Shown here one piece after another: positions 15,814 to 24,129 of a stretch of DNA of 54,375 nucleotides; within the stretch, counting starts at the first letter, position 1, and each line of letters starts with the position of its first letter. Both the position numbers and the translations under genes were made by a program. The notes under the pieces are model-generated. The model was not told the origin of the DNA and ran no database searches. It worked only from the letters and a program-made list of their open reading frames with translations. This DNA is from Methylobacterium sp. J-076 (lineage in GTDB: Bacteria; Pseudomonadota; Alphaproteobacteria; Rhizobiales; Beijerinckiaceae): NCBI RefSeq assembly GCF_022829405.1, contig NZ_JAKSXW010000024.1, positions 1-54,375 of the forward strand. Reading direction: 5' to 3'.

Positions 15814-15908
15814 CCGTCATTGCGAGCGAAAGCGAAGCAATCCAGGGACACGCCACATTCGGAGACGGCCCGCCGCCCTGGGTCGCTTCGCTACGCTCGC
15901 GATGACGG
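15814..15908. repeat. Palindromic intergenic repeat, family A copy 1
   Basis: Starts CCGTCATTGCGAGCG and ends with the inverted counterpart GCTCGCGATGACGG, with a second inverted pair inside (GCGAAGCAATCCAG against CTGGGTCGCTTCG). Copy 2 is at 36631-36728 and a short derivative at 43819-43859. It sits between the converging ends of crcB and the PPDK regulatory protein gene, where a strong stem in either RNA could stop transcription. Confidence 0.85.
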
Positions 15909-15914
15909 TGCGGT

Positions 15915-16745
15915 TCACTCCGCGATGAACTTCATCCGGTGGTCCCGGTGCAGGTCGAGGATGGCGGCGGCCGTCTCCTCGATGGAGCGGCGCGTCACGT
16001 CGATCGTCGGCCAGCGGTTCTTGATGAACAGGCGGCGGGAGGCGGTGATCTCGTCGGACACCGCCTCGCGGTCGACATACATCGAGCTCTCGTCGGCGTT
16101 GAGGCTCGACAGGCGGTTCTGCCGGATCTGGATGATCCGCTCCGGCGAGGCGAACAGCCCCACGATCAGCGGTTTGCGCGCCGCCTCGATGCCGGCGGGC
16201 ACCGGCATGCCCGGCACCAGGGGCAGGTTGGTGGTCTTGAGCCCGCGGTTGGCGAGGTAGATCGAGGTCGGCGTCTTCGAGGTGCGGCTGACCCCGAGGA
16301 GGATGACGTCCGCGTCCTCCAGGTCCTCCGGCAGGTTGCCGTCGTCGTGGGCGAGGGTGAAGTTCATCGCGTCGATGCGCTTGAAGTACTCGGCGTTCAG
16401 CATGTGCTGGGCGCCGGGCCGGGCCGCCTTCTGGGTGCCGAGGTAGGATTGCAGCAGGTCGTGGACCGGCTGCAGCACCGACAGGCACGGCGAGCCGGAA
16501 TCCCGCGCCGCCGCCTCCAGCCGCTGGCCGAGGTCGCCCCCCACCAGGGTGTAGAGCACGAGGCCCGGGGCCGCCCGGATCTCGGAGATCACCCGCTCCA
16601 GCTGGGAGGCCGAGCGCACCAGCGGGTAGACGTGCTCGATGGCGGAGACGCCCTCGTACTGCGCCGCCGCCGCCCGGCCGACGTTGATGAGGGTCTCGCC
16701 GGTGGAATCGGACACGAGGTGGAGGTGGAAGTAGCTGCGGCTCAT
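15915..16745 (-). CDS. Pyruvate,phosphate dikinase regulatory-type kinase/pyrophosphorylase (DUF299)
   Basis: A 276-residue protein of the PPDK/PPS regulatory family. It opens with FHLHLVSDSTGETL and has the P-loop GVSRTSKT at residues 151-158, preceded by DVILL. These bifunctional enzymes phosphorylate (using ADP or ATP) and dephosphorylate the catalytic-site threonine region of pyruvate,phosphate dikinase or PEP synthase, switching gluconeogenic flux. Size and start (ATG 16745) are typical. It is divergent from hemE; this neighbour pair flanks the replication origin in several alphaproteobacteria. Confidence 0.95.
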   Translation of the reverse strand: MSRSYFHLHLVSDSTGETLINVGRAAAAQYEGVSAIEHVYPLVRSASQLERVISEIRAAPGLVLYTLVGGDLGQRLEAAARDSGSPCLSVLQPVHDLLQSYLGTQKAARPGAQHMLNAEYFKRIDAMNFTLAHDDGNLPEDLEDADVILLGVSRTSKTPTSIYLANRGLKTTNLPLVPGMPVPAGIEAARKPLIVGLFASPERIIQIRQNRLSSLNADESSMYVDREAVSDEITASRRLFIKNRWPTIDVTRRSIEETAAAILDLHRDHRMKFIAE

Positions 16746-17176
16746 GCGCGGCGTCTCCGGGCGGTTCCGGTTATCCAACGGCGACCGCCGGGGAGTCGAT
16801 AAGTGTGGATAGGCAGGCCTGTCCGGCCGGTCCAGGGATAATCCATGGACGGCTATCGACTCCTGCATGCACAGGCCGTCGAGTCGGACTCGATTCCGGG
16901 CCCGAGTCGGGAAAACCGGGACGCACCCGGCCACCCCGGGGCCCCTGCCCCGGCCAAGGCCTTGAGCGGGAACCCTCTTCCATCATCTTCGCGCAAATCC
17001 TTTAAAGCTCCGTTAACGCCGCGGCGCCGGGGATGGGGTGTGGACACGGTTGCGCTCCCGTCATCCAGCCTCCAATAGAAAAAACAGAGTCTAAGATTCT
17101 CTCTTCTCTTTAAGAGGGGTCCCCCTGGGGATCGTCGCGACCGGACCGGTTTGCGAGAAGGCGGGTGCGGGAGCGC
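16746..17176. other. oriC: Candidate chromosomal replication origin region
   Basis: A 431-bp gene-free stretch between the divergent DUF299 and hemE genes. DnaA-box-like 9-mers: TTATCCAAC at 16771-16779 (7 of 9 to TTATCCACA), TGTGGATAG at 16804-16812 (8 of 9 on the other strand) and TGTGGACAC at 17039-17047 (7 of 9). It also holds a perfect CtrA box at 17002-17016, eight GANTC sites between 16793 and 17099, and a 44-nt tract (17071-17114) with only 14 G/C. In Caulobacter and several Rhizobiales the origin lies next to hemE. Sequence and context agree, but no skew analysis was possible. Confidence 0.6.
17002..17016. promoter_or_regulatory. Perfect CtrA box
   Basis: TTAA at 17002-17005, seven nucleotides, TTAA at 17013-17016: an exact match to the full CtrA site TTAA-N7-TTAA. 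In Caulobacter CtrA binds origin and hemE-proximal sites of this form to block replication in swarmer cells. The box is about 160 bp upstream of hemE, so it could control replication, hemE transcription, or both. Confidence 0.65.
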
Positions 17177-18301
17177 ATGACGGTTCAGGCTGACAGGACG
17201 ATGCTGCGGGTCCTCTCGGGCGAGGCGGTCTGGCCGCCCCCCGCCTGGATGATGCGCCAGGCCGGGCGCTACCTGCCGGAGTACCGGGAGGTCCGGGCGA
17301 CGGCGGGCTCCTTCCTCGACCTGTGCTACACGCCCGACTTCGCCGTGGAGGTGACCCTCCAGCCGATCCGCCGGTTCGGGTTCGATGCGGCGATCCTGTT
17401 CTCGGACATCCTCGTCATCCCCCACGCCCTGGGCCAGGGCGTCCGCTTCGTGGAGGGCGAGGGGCCGCGCCTCGACGCCCTGGCGGACCGGGCGGCGTTC
17501 GAGCGCCTGCGCGAGGCCGGCGACGGGGCGGTGATGGACCACCTCGCCCCGGTCTTCGAGACGGTGCGGCGGCTGCGGGCCGAACTCCCGGCGCAGACGA
17601 CCCTGCTCGGCTTCTGCGGCGCCCCGTGGACGGTGGCGAGCTACATGATCGGCGGCCGGGGCACCCCGGACCTCGCCCCCGCCCGGGCGCTCGCCGAGGG
17701 CGACACGGCCCTGGTGGACGCGCTGATCGACCGCTTGGTCACGGTGCAGACCGACTACCTCGTCCGCCAGCTCGAGGCCGGCGCCGACGCGGTGCAGATC
17801 TTCGAATCCCACGCCGGCACCCTGCCCCGGGCCGTGCCCGCCCCCGCCGGCCTCGTCGAGCCGGTGGGCGAGGTGGCCGAGAGCGCCCTGCCGGCGGCGT
17901 CCGAGACGGATGCCCTCACCCGCTGGTCGCTGCGCCCGATCGCCCGGATGATCGCGGGCGTCCGCGCCCGGGTGCCGGGGGCGAAGATCATCGTCTTCGC
18001 CCGGGGCTCCGGCCTCGACGGGCACGCCCGCGTGGTGCCCGAGACCGGCGCCGATGCGGTGGGTGTCGACTGGGGGGTCGATCTGAAGGCCCTGCGCGCC
18101 CGTGTGCCGGCCTCGACGGTCACCCAGGGCAACCTCCACCCGGAGACGCTGATCGAGGGTGGCGCGGCCCTGGACGCGGCTGTGGACGGCATCCGTGCGG
18201 CGACGGAGGGTCTGCCGCACGTGTTCAACCTCGGCCACGGGATCACGCCGCAGACGCCGGTGGCGCATGTGGAGCGGATGCTGGCCCGGCTGCGGGGCTG
18301 A
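17177..18301 (+). CDS. hemE: Uroporphyrinogen decarboxylase
   Basis: A 374-residue enzyme that removes four carboxyl groups from uroporphyrinogen III to give coproporphyrinogen III in haem synthesis. Signatures near the N-terminus: [17 protein letters not shown] (Arg residues binding substrate carboxylates) and [14 protein letters not shown] (the catalytic Asp). [14 protein letters not shown] follows at about residue 145. ATG 17177 is used; an in-frame GTG 12 nt upstream is possible. hemJ follows after 5 nt, so the two are co-transcribed. The gene starts at the edge of the candidate replication origin. Confidence 0.97.
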   Translation: MTVQADRTMLRVLSGEAVWPPPAWMMRQAGRYLPEYREVRATAGSFLDLCYTPDFAVEVTLQPIRRFGFDAAILFSDILVIPHALGQGVRFVEGEGPRLDALADRAAFERLREAGDGAVMDHLAPVFETVRRLRAELPAQTTLLGFCGAPWTVASYMIGGRGTPDLAPARALAEGDTALVDALIDRLVTVQTDYLVRQLEAGADAVQIFESHAGTLPRAVPAPAGLVEPVGEVAESALPAASETDALTRWSLRPIARMIAGVRARVPGAKIIVFARGSGLDGHARVVPETGADAVGVDWGVDLKALRARVPASTVTQGNLHPETLIEGGAALDAAVDGIRAATEGLPHVFNLGHGITPQTPVAHVERMLARLRG

Positions 18302-18306
18302 CCGGC

Positions 18307-18738
18307 GTGCTCTACGACTGGATCAAGGCCGGGCACATCGTGAGCCTGATCGCCTGGATGGCGGGGATGCTCTACCTGCCCCGGCTGTTCGTGTACCACG
18401 CGAGCCTGCCGCCGGGCGCGCAGGCCCAATCGGCGACCTTCAAGGTCATGGAGCGGCGCCTGCTCAAGGCGATCATGAATCCGGCGCTGATCGCCACCTG
18501 GGCGTTCGGCCTGACGCTCGCCTGGATGAGCGGCCTCTACGCGACGCACTGGCTGCAGGCGAAGTTCGCCCTGGTGCTGGCGATGTCGGGCATCCACGGC
18601 TGGCTCGCCCGGATGGTCAAGGACTTCGCCGCCGACCGGAACACCCGGGGCCACAAGTTCTACCGGGTGCTCAACGAGGTGCCGACGCTGCTGCTGATCG
18701 TCATCGTCATCCTCGTGACGGTGAAGCCGGACTTCTGA
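18307..18738 (+). CDS. hemJ: Protoporphyrinogen oxidase HemJ (UPF0093)
   Basis: A 143-residue inner-membrane protein with four helices. It opens WIKAGHIVSLIAWMAGMLYLPRLFVYH, with the conserved His10 of the first helix, and ends in NEVPTLLLIVIVILVTVKP, both hallmarks of HemJ. It converts protoporphyrinogen IX to protoporphyrin IX, near the end of haem synthesis. GTG 18307 lies 5 nt after the hemE stop. The hemE-hemJ pair is usual in alphaproteobacteria, often with rho next; rho is absent here. Confidence 0.92.
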   Translation: MLYDWIKAGHIVSLIAWMAGMLYLPRLFVYHASLPPGAQAQSATFKVMERRLLKAIMNPALIATWAFGLTLAWMSGLYATHWLQAKFALVLAMSGIHGWLARMVKDFAADRNTRGHKFYRVLNEVPTLLLIVIVILVTVKPDF

Positions 18739-18777
18739 GGCGGGGGAGCCTCCGCCTGCCTCGGCCGTTGTCGGCCC

Positions 18778-19122
18778 ATGCCGCACGCCCCGTATGCCCT
18801 CGCCCTGCTCCTCACCGTCCTCGGCGGAAGCGCCCAGGCGGCGAGCTTCCCCTGCGACAGGGCGGAGGCCCCGGACGAGAAGGCGGTCTGCGCCCATCTC
18901 CCGCTCAACGACCGGGACGTGGAGATGGCGACCCGGTTCGAGATCCTGAAGGCGGTGCTGCCGATGGGCGGCCAAGCCAAGCTCCGCGAGGACCAGGAGA
19001 CCTGGCTCGCCGACCGCCGGACCTGCGGCGCCGACGTGGAGTGCCTGCGCACCGCCTACGATGCCCGCCTCACGGTCCTGCGCGGCGTCCTTTCGGAATT
19101 CGCCAAGCAGGGTCCGCAATAG
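18778..19122 (+). CDS. LprI-like (DUF1311) secreted protein
   Basis: A 114-residue protein with a signal peptide at residues 1-21 (LALLLTVLGGSAQA, cut before ASFPC). The mature part has four cysteines in the DUF1311/LprI pattern: F-P-C, K-A-V-C, then L-R-E-D-Q-x-x-W-L-x-x-R-x-x-C and E-C-L-x-x-A-Y-x-A-R. Members of this family include lysozyme inhibitors; other roles in the envelope are possible. It is 39 bp downstream of hemJ on the same strand, and may share its transcript without functional linkage. Confidence 0.8.
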   Translation: MPHAPYALALLLTVLGGSAQAASFPCDRAEAPDEKAVCAHLPLNDRDVEMATRFEILKAVLPMGGQAKLREDQETWLADRRTCGADVECLRTAYDARLTVLRGVLSEFAKQGPQ

Positions 19123-19138
19123 GGCCCGAGGTTTCCGG

Positions 19139-19237
19139 AAAGGGGATCGTCCCCTTCGGTGGGGTCCGGGGGCCACGCCCCTGGGATCGGCCGGGCGCCG
19201 CCCTGCGCCCGCCGAAGGCCCCGGCCCCTTGGGATCC
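19139..19237. repeat. Intergenic repeat, family D copy 1
   Basis: A GC-rich block of short hairpins (AAGGGGAT/ATCCCCTT type pairs, GGGGGCCACGCCCC, and CCGGGCGCCGCCCTG) in the 290-bp gap between the LprI-like gene and hisG. In reverse orientation the core at 19190-19212 differs from the family D core at 27838-27860 at two positions. The rest of this gap holds no gene. Confidence 0.7.
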
Positions 19238-19412
19238 GATGGCGCGACCCCGCTTCGATGGGGCGAAGCTCAACCGTGCGCGTGGGGCGAGCCGATGAAT
19301 GCCCTGGCCGCGGGCTCGCCTTGCCCCGAACCGGCGCAATTCTTGAGCCGACGGACGACAGCGAGGGTCGGGTCGACCGGATCAGGCTCGGCGTTCATCG
19401 CCCCATCCGGGC

Positions 19413-20387
19413 TCACAACCGCGCCAGCAGCCGTTCCGCCAGGGGGTTCTCGGCCGCGAAGGCGTAGTCGATCCGGCGGACGCTGACCGCCTGCGCGCCG
19501 GCCCGGACCAGGGCCTCGGCGAGGTCGAACACCGCGGCCTCGGGGCAGCGCAGGACGATCTCCCCATCCGCCCCGCGGGGGGCGCCGTAGGGGAGCTCGG
19601 CCTCGTGCAGGCCCGCCAGCGTCGCGAGGTCGATGACGCCGGACGCGGGCATCCCGGCCCTCACCTCGCGGGTGGTGCGGGCCCGCTCCTCGGCGCTGAT
19701 CCGGCCGAGCACCGCGCGCAGGGCCTCGCGCTGCGCCTCGCCCCAGGGCGCCTTGAGCGAGGCGACGAGGTTCGCCTCCGAGCGCAGGATGATCCCGTCC
19801 TCCAGGATCTTGAGGGCGTTGGCGGCGAGGGTCGCGCCGGTGGTGGTGATGTCCACGATGATCTCGGCCGAGCCCGCCGCGGGGGCGCCCTCGGTGGCGC
19901 CGAGGCTCTCCACGATCCGGTAGTCCGCGACGCCGGTCTCGGCGAAGAAGCGGCGGGTGAGGTTCACGTATTTCGTCGCCACCCGCAGGCGGCGGCCGTG
20001 GCGGGTGCGCATGGTGGCGGCCACCTCGTCGAGGTCGGCCATCACCCGCACGTCGATCCAGGCCTGCGGCACGGCCACCACCACCGTGGCGTGGCCGAAG
20101 CCGAGCGGCGTCAGCAGCTCCACCTGGCCGCGCACGTCGGGCAGGGTCTCGCGGATCAGGTCCTCGCCCGTCACGCCCATGTGGGCGGCGCCGGAGGCGA
20201 GCTGGCTCGCGATCTCGGAGGCCGACAGGTAGCGCACCTCGACGCCGGGCACGCCCACGAGCTTGCCGCGGTAGTCCCGGGCGCCGGCCCCCTGCGCGAG
20301 CTTGAGCCCGGCGCGGGCGAAGAAGGCGTTGGCGTTCTCCTGGAGGCGCCCCTTCGAGGGCACCGCCAGCACGAGGGCGTCGCTCAT
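19413..20387 (-). CDS. hisG: ATP phosphoribosyltransferase catalytic subunit
   Basis: A 324-residue enzyme catalysing the first step of histidine synthesis (ATP plus PRPP to phosphoribosyl-ATP). Residues 1-215 are the catalytic HisG domain: VPSKGRLQENANAFF at the start, VTGEDLIRE and the PRPP loop EIIVDITTTGATLAANALKIL. About 100 further residues follow, making it longer than the short-form HisG that normally pairs with HisZ; the tail only weakly resembles the regulatory ACT-like domain of long HisG. The start ATG 20387 overlaps the hisZ stop by 4 nt. Confidence 0.95.
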   Translation of the reverse strand: MSDALVLAVPSKGRLQENANAFFARAGLKLAQGAGARDYRGKLVGVPGVEVRYLSASEIASQLASGAAHMGVTGEDLIRETLPDVRGQVELLTPLGFGHATVVVAVPQAWIDVRVMADLDEVAATMRTRHGRRLRVATKYVNLTRRFFAETGVADYRIVESLGATEGAPAAGSAEIIVDITTTGATLAANALKILEDGIILRSEANLVASLKAPWGEAQREALRAVLGRISAEERARTTREVRAGMPASGVIDLATLAGLHEAELPYGAPRGADGEIVLRCPEAAVFDLAEALVRAGAQAVSVRRIDYAFAAENPLAERLLARL

Positions 20388-21523
20388 CGGCCGGCTCCCG
20401 TCGCCCGTTCGATCCAGAAGGTGCAGCCCACGGCGGGCAGGGGGGCGGCGCTGCCGAGGTGGGCGAGCAGGCCGTCGTAGCGGCCGCCGCCGACGAGCAC
20501 CGGCCCGTCGCCCTCGGCGGCCTCGAAGATGAAGCCCGTGTAGTAATCGAGGTTGCGGGCGAAGCCGCCCTGGAAGCGGAAGCCGCCGACGGCCAGCCCC
20601 CGGGCGGCGATGAAGCCCGTGCGCTCCTCGAACAGGTCGAGGGCCGCCTCCACCGCGTCGTGGCGGATCCCCGCATCGGCCACGAGGGCCCGCAGGTCCC
20701 GGGCTGCGGCATCGGGATCCCCGGCGATGGCCCGGTAGCGGTCGAGGACCGCCCGGTTCTCGGCGTTGAGCCCGGCGCCGCCGTTGGCCTGCGCCGCCGC
20801 CTTGCCGAGGAAGCGCTCGGCGATCTCCCCGGCGCTGCGCCCGCCCACCGCCGAGATCCCGGCGATGGCGAGCACGTCCTCCACGAAGGCGCGCACGCCC
20901 TCCGGGTCCTGGCCCTGGATGGCGGCGAGCAGGCCCGCGTGGCGGTCCTCGCCGGGGGTGCCCTCGGCGCCGTTGGTGACGGCATCGAGGGAGCGCCCGG
21001 CGGCGAGCGCCCGCAGGGTGCGCCGCTTGGCGGCCGGCGGGACGGCGAGGCCGTCGAGGAGGGCGACCGTCATCCCCATGTCGCCCAGGCGCACGGACGG
21101 GTTCACCCGGCCGAGGAGGGCGAGCCCTTCGAGGGCGAGGCCCAGCACCTCGGCGTCGGCGGCCGGCGTGTCGGTGCGGCCGATCGATTCGATGCCCGCC
21201 TGGAAGAACTCGTCCGGCTCGTCGGCGGCCAGCCGGAAGACCGGCCCGCAATAGCTGTAGTCGGCCGCCTGCCCGTCCGCCCGCATCCGGTGCAGGCGGC
21301 AGATGGGGATCGTGAATTCCGGCCGCAGGCACAGTTCCGCGCCGCCGGCATCCTGCGTGACGAAGATCCGCCGCCGGATGTCCTCCCCGGACAGTTCCAG
21401 GAAGGGCTCGATCGGCTGCAGCACCGGGGGCGTCACGGGGGCATAGCCGGCCGACGCCAGATGGGCGATCAGCCGGGCCTGCGCTGGCTCGGCCTTTTCG
21501 GTGTCGGGCTCCGGTCGCGTCAT
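20384..21523 (-). CDS. hisZ: ATP phosphoribosyltransferase regulatory subunit
   Basis: A 379-residue paralogue of histidyl-tRNA synthetase without the anticodon domain. Class II motif 2 is visible in ELCLRPEFTIPICRLH, followed by YSYCGPVFR and EFFQAGIE, and motif 3-like GGFRFQGGFARNLDYYTGFIF and GGGRYDGLL. HisZ binds HisG and gives it activity and histidine feedback. ATG 21523 is preferred because GAGG lies 6 nt upstream; ATG 21529 is in frame but sits directly on that GAGG. Coupled to hisG by a 4-nt overlap; hisS is not adjacent. Confidence 0.95.
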   Translation of the reverse strand: MTRPEPDTEKAEPAQARLIAHLASAGYAPVTPPVLQPIEPFLELSGEDIRRRIFVTQDAGGAELCLRPEFTIPICRLHRMRADGQAADYSYCGPVFRLAADEPDEFFQAGIESIGRTDTPAADAEVLGLALEGLALLGRVNPSVRLGDMGMTVALLDGLAVPPAAKRRTLRALAAGRSLDAVTNGAEGTPGEDRHAGLLAAIQGQDPEGVRAFVEDVLAIAGISAVGGRSAGEIAERFLGKAAAQANGGAGLNAENRAVLDRYRAIAGDPDAAARDLRALVADAGIRHDAVEAALDLFEERTGFIAARGLAVGGFRFQGGFARNLDYYTGFIFEAAEGDGPVLVGGGRYDGLLAHLGSAAPLPAVGCTFWIERATGAGR

Positions 21524-21603
21524 GGTCATCCTCGTGCGCGCGCTCTGTAGCAACCGCGGGGCGGCTTGGCGACACGGCCCGCGCCGGGGCACCGGGCCGC
21601 GGC

Positions 21604-21825
21604 ATGCGCGGGACTGCGCAGGTGGATGCCGGCCCGTCATCGCGCCGTTCCTCCGCCGCGGAATGGGGAGGGCGGCTGAGGGATGTCCCACAGCGTGGTA
21701 CAACGCCTCGGCCGGACGGTGACCACTCCGTCCGCGTGAACAAGCGATGGCGGCTGGTGTTTCGCTGGGACGGAAGCCGGGGTGAGGCAAGGGATGTCGA
21801 CCTCGACACTCACAGCTGTCGTTGA
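21604..21825 (+). pseudogene. Decayed HigB-type toxin (C-terminal remnant)
   Basis: The last 35 codons read GDHSVRVNKRWRLVFRW followed by a short acidic end, which matches the C-terminal beta-strands of HigB/RelE-like mRNA interferases (H-S-I-R-I-N-x-x-W-R-I-C-F-x-W). The N-terminal half expected for a roughly 92-residue HigB is not present in this frame. A neighbouring frame just upstream (VIAPFLRRGM) may be a scrap of the original start, implying a frameshift plus internal deletion. It directly precedes an intact higA, as a functional higB would. Assignment of the C-terminus is fairly firm; the N-terminal scrap is speculative. Confidence 0.6.
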
Positions 21826-21833
21826 GGCTGAAC

Positions 21834-22133
21834 ATGTCGGTGACGACCCGGAAGCCCGCGACCGTCGGTGGGATTCTGACCGAGGAGTTCTTGCAGCTCT
21901 TCGGCCTGACGCAGGCCGCCCTGGCAGAGGCGATGGGCGTGCCGCGCAAGCGCGTGAACGAGCTCTGCGACGACCGGCGCACCGTCACGGCCCTGATTCT
22001 CGCTCGTGTGTTCGGCAACAGCCCGGACTTCTGGCTGAACGTGCAACGCCGGACCGAACTCCGGACCGTGATGCATTCACCGAGCGAACGGGTGCGGGTC
22101 GAGAGGGCCAAGCCCCTTGCGCCCGCCGCATGA
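21834..22133 (+). CDS. higA: HigA-family antitoxin (XRE type)
   Basis: A 99-residue protein with the HigA pattern: PATVGGILTEEFLQLFGLTQAALAEAMGVPRKRVNEL is an XRE helix-turn-helix, and FGNSPDFWLNVQRRTEL is the conserved HigA tail. HigA neutralises HigB and represses its own operon. ATG 21834 begins 8 nt after the end of the toxin remnant. Because the toxin appears broken, this may be an orphan antitoxin that either protects against related toxins or has become a plain repressor. Confidence 0.9.
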   Translation: MSVTTRKPATVGGILTEEFLQLFGLTQAALAEAMGVPRKRVNELCDDRRTVTALILARVFGNSPDFWLNVQRRTELRTVMHSPSERVRVERAKPLAPAA

Positions 22134-22232
22134 GGTCCGCCCTGGATTTCCCGCGCCCGTCCGCCTAGACGTTGCAGTGCACCGGCGGGACCCGCTCCTT
22201 CGGGATCCCCGCGCGACAGTGAGGCTCCGACC

Positions 22233-22988
22233 GTGGCCCTCCCCCCCAACGAACGCCGGCGCATCATGCTGCTCACGGGCGCGAGCCGCGGCATCGGCCA
22301 CGCCACCGTCAAGCGGTTCTCCGCCGCCGGCTGGCGCGTGATCACCTGCTCCCGCCATCCGTTTCCCGAGAACTGCCCGTGGGAGATGGGCCCGGAGGAC
22401 CACCTCCAGGTCGACCTCTCCGACGCCGCCGACACGGTGCGCGGGGTGGAGGAGGTGCGCGGGCGGCTGGCCGCCGAGGGCGGGGTGCTGCACGCCCTCG
22501 TCAACAACGCCGGCATCTCGCCCAAGGGCCCGGAGGGCGAGCGCCTCGGCGTCCTCGGGACGGGGTTTCCCGACTGGCAGCGGGTGTTCCAGGTGAACTT
22601 CTTCGCGACGATCCTGCTCGCCAAGGGCCTGCGCGACGAACTCGCCCGGGCCCGGGGCTCGATCGTCAACGTCACCTCCATCGCCGGCTCGCGGGTCCAC
22701 CCCTTCGCCGGGGCGGCCTACGGCACCTCGAAGGCGGCGCTCGCCGGCCTGACCCGGGAGATGGCCGCGGATTTCGGGCCGATCGGCGTGCGGGTGAACG
22801 CCATCTCGCCCGGCGAGATCGACACCTCCATCCTCTCGCCGGGGACGGAGAAGCTGGTGGAGCAGATCCCCCAGCGCCGCCTCGGCACCCCGGACGAGGT
22901 CGCCAAGGCGATCTACTTCCTGTGCACCGACGCCTCGTCCTACGTGAACGGCGCCGAGCTGCACATCAACGGCGGGCAGCATGTCTGA
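22233..22988 (+). CDS. Short-chain dehydrogenase/reductase
   Basis: A 251-residue classical SDR: the TGASRGIG nucleotide-binding loop near residues 15-22, NNAG near 90, a serine in VTSIAGS, and Y-G-T-S-K as the catalytic Y-x3-K. The C-terminal LCTDASSYVNGAELHINGGQ is the usual SDR ending. The cofactor is NAD(P); an Arg-rich loop (CSRHPFP) after the second strand leaves the preference open. Substrate unknown. The GTG start at 22233 is the first good start. Its stop overlaps the next gene by 8 nt, so it heads a four-gene coupled run. Confidence 0.88.
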   Translation: MALPPNERRRIMLLTGASRGIGHATVKRFSAAGWRVITCSRHPFPENCPWEMGPEDHLQVDLSDAADTVRGVEEVRGRLAAEGGVLHALVNNAGISPKGPEGERLGVLGTGFPDWQRVFQVNFFATILLAKGLRDELARARGSIVNVTSIAGSRVHPFAGAAYGTSKAALAGLTREMAADFGPIGVRVNAISPGEIDTSILSPGTEKLVEQIPQRRLGTPDEVAKAIYFLCTDASSYVNGAELHINGGQHV

Positions 22989-24129
22989 CGCGTCGGCGCG
23001 CGCCCCGCGCGCCGTCCGCCGGACCCGCTCCGCCCCCCCGTCGCCTCGCCCGCCCCGGCGGCGGGGGGCATGGTGCGCCGCGGTGCTGGCCGTCCTCGCC
23101 GCCGGCCCCGCCAGGGCCGAGCCGGCGCTCCGCCTCCTCGACCTGCCGTTCAAGGTCCGCGAGATGCGCGGGCCGCACAGCGAGGTCGCCACCGCGGTGG
23201 CGACCTCGGGGCTGCTGCCCCTCGTCCGCGGCGGCGACGGGACCCGGGGGAGCCCGCCCATCGCCGTCGTCTGGGGCGAGGAGGGCGGCGCCATCCTCGC
23301 CGTGGAGAACGGCGCCGTCGCCGTGAGGCCGATCGGCCGCGAGGCGGTGGAGGATCTCGTGGCCTCCGAGACGCCCCGGGGCGCCGTCCCGGGCACCCGC
23401 CGCGCCCTCGAGGGACCCCTCAGCGCCTTCCTGACCGGCCGCACCCGCGGCCCGGACGGCGGCCCCGCCGCGACGACCCTGACCCTGCGCGAGCGCCAGC
23501 CCCTGGCGGTCAGCACCGATCCGAAGCCCGTGCCGGTGGCCACGGCCGCCGTGCCCGCCGGGGACGGGGCGGTGTTCGCCCCCCGCCCGCCGCGGATCGC
23601 GGCGCTCGGCGGCCGCCCGGCCGTCCTCGCCGCGACCCTGACCGGGGCCGATGCGGGCGGCCTCGTGCTGATCGCCCGGCCCGCCTCCGACCCCGCCGCC
23701 TGGGCGGTGAGCGCGCGCACGGCCCCCGGCCCCCGCCCGGCCCTTGCGGCGCTCGGCGACTTCTCCGGCAAGGGGCTCCAGGCGGCGACGGTCGATTCCA
23801 CCGGGCGGCTGACACTCTGGAACCTCGCCCCCGACCGGATCGAGCCCGGCCCCGAGGCCGCGGGCTACACGCTCGGCGACGGGGAGGCCGACCTCGCCGA
23901 CACCCTGGCGCGGGAGGGCGGGGCGGACCTCGCCCTGCCGGTGGCCGGGATGCCGGCGCTGGCCATCGTCTCGGCCCGGGACGGCCTGCGCGAGCGCCTG
24001 CGGGTGGCCCTGCCGGCGCCGGTCGGCACGGGCGTCGCGGCCCTCGGCGAGGGGGCCGGCGCCCGCCTCGTGGTCGGGCTCGGGGACGGGCGCGTGGCGG
24101 CCATCGCCCTCGACGGGGGCACGCCGTGA
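22981..24129 (+). CDS. Exported protein of unknown function (382 aa)
   Basis: A 382-residue protein with a basic N-terminus (many Arg/Pro, residues 8-28) and a hydrophobic core ([17 protein letters not shown]) ending in ARA at about residue 46, a probable Sec signal. The mature part is rich in Gly/Ala/Asp with recurring strands such as [28 protein letters not shown], reminiscent of VCBS/FG-GAP-type beta propellers. No catalytic residues are evident. It overlaps the SDR gene by 8 nt and the Nudix gene by 4 nt. I do not recognise a named family. Confidence 0.75.
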   Translation: MSDASARAPRAVRRTRSAPPSPRPPRRRGAWCAAVLAVLAAGPARAEPALRLLDLPFKVREMRGPHSEVATAVATSGLLPLVRGGDGTRGSPPIAVVWGEEGGAILAVENGAVAVRPIGREAVEDLVASETPRGAVPGTRRALEGPLSAFLTGRTRGPDGGPAATTLTLRERQPLAVSTDPKPVPVATAAVPAGDGAVFAPRPPRIAALGGRPAVLAATLTGADAGGLVLIARPASDPAAWAVSARTAPGPRPALAALGDFSGKGLQAATVDSTGRLTLWNLAPDRIEPGPEAAGYTLGDGEADLADTLAREGGADLALPVAGMPALAIVSARDGLRERLRVALPAPVGTGVAALGEGAGARLVVGLGDGRVAAIALDGGTP

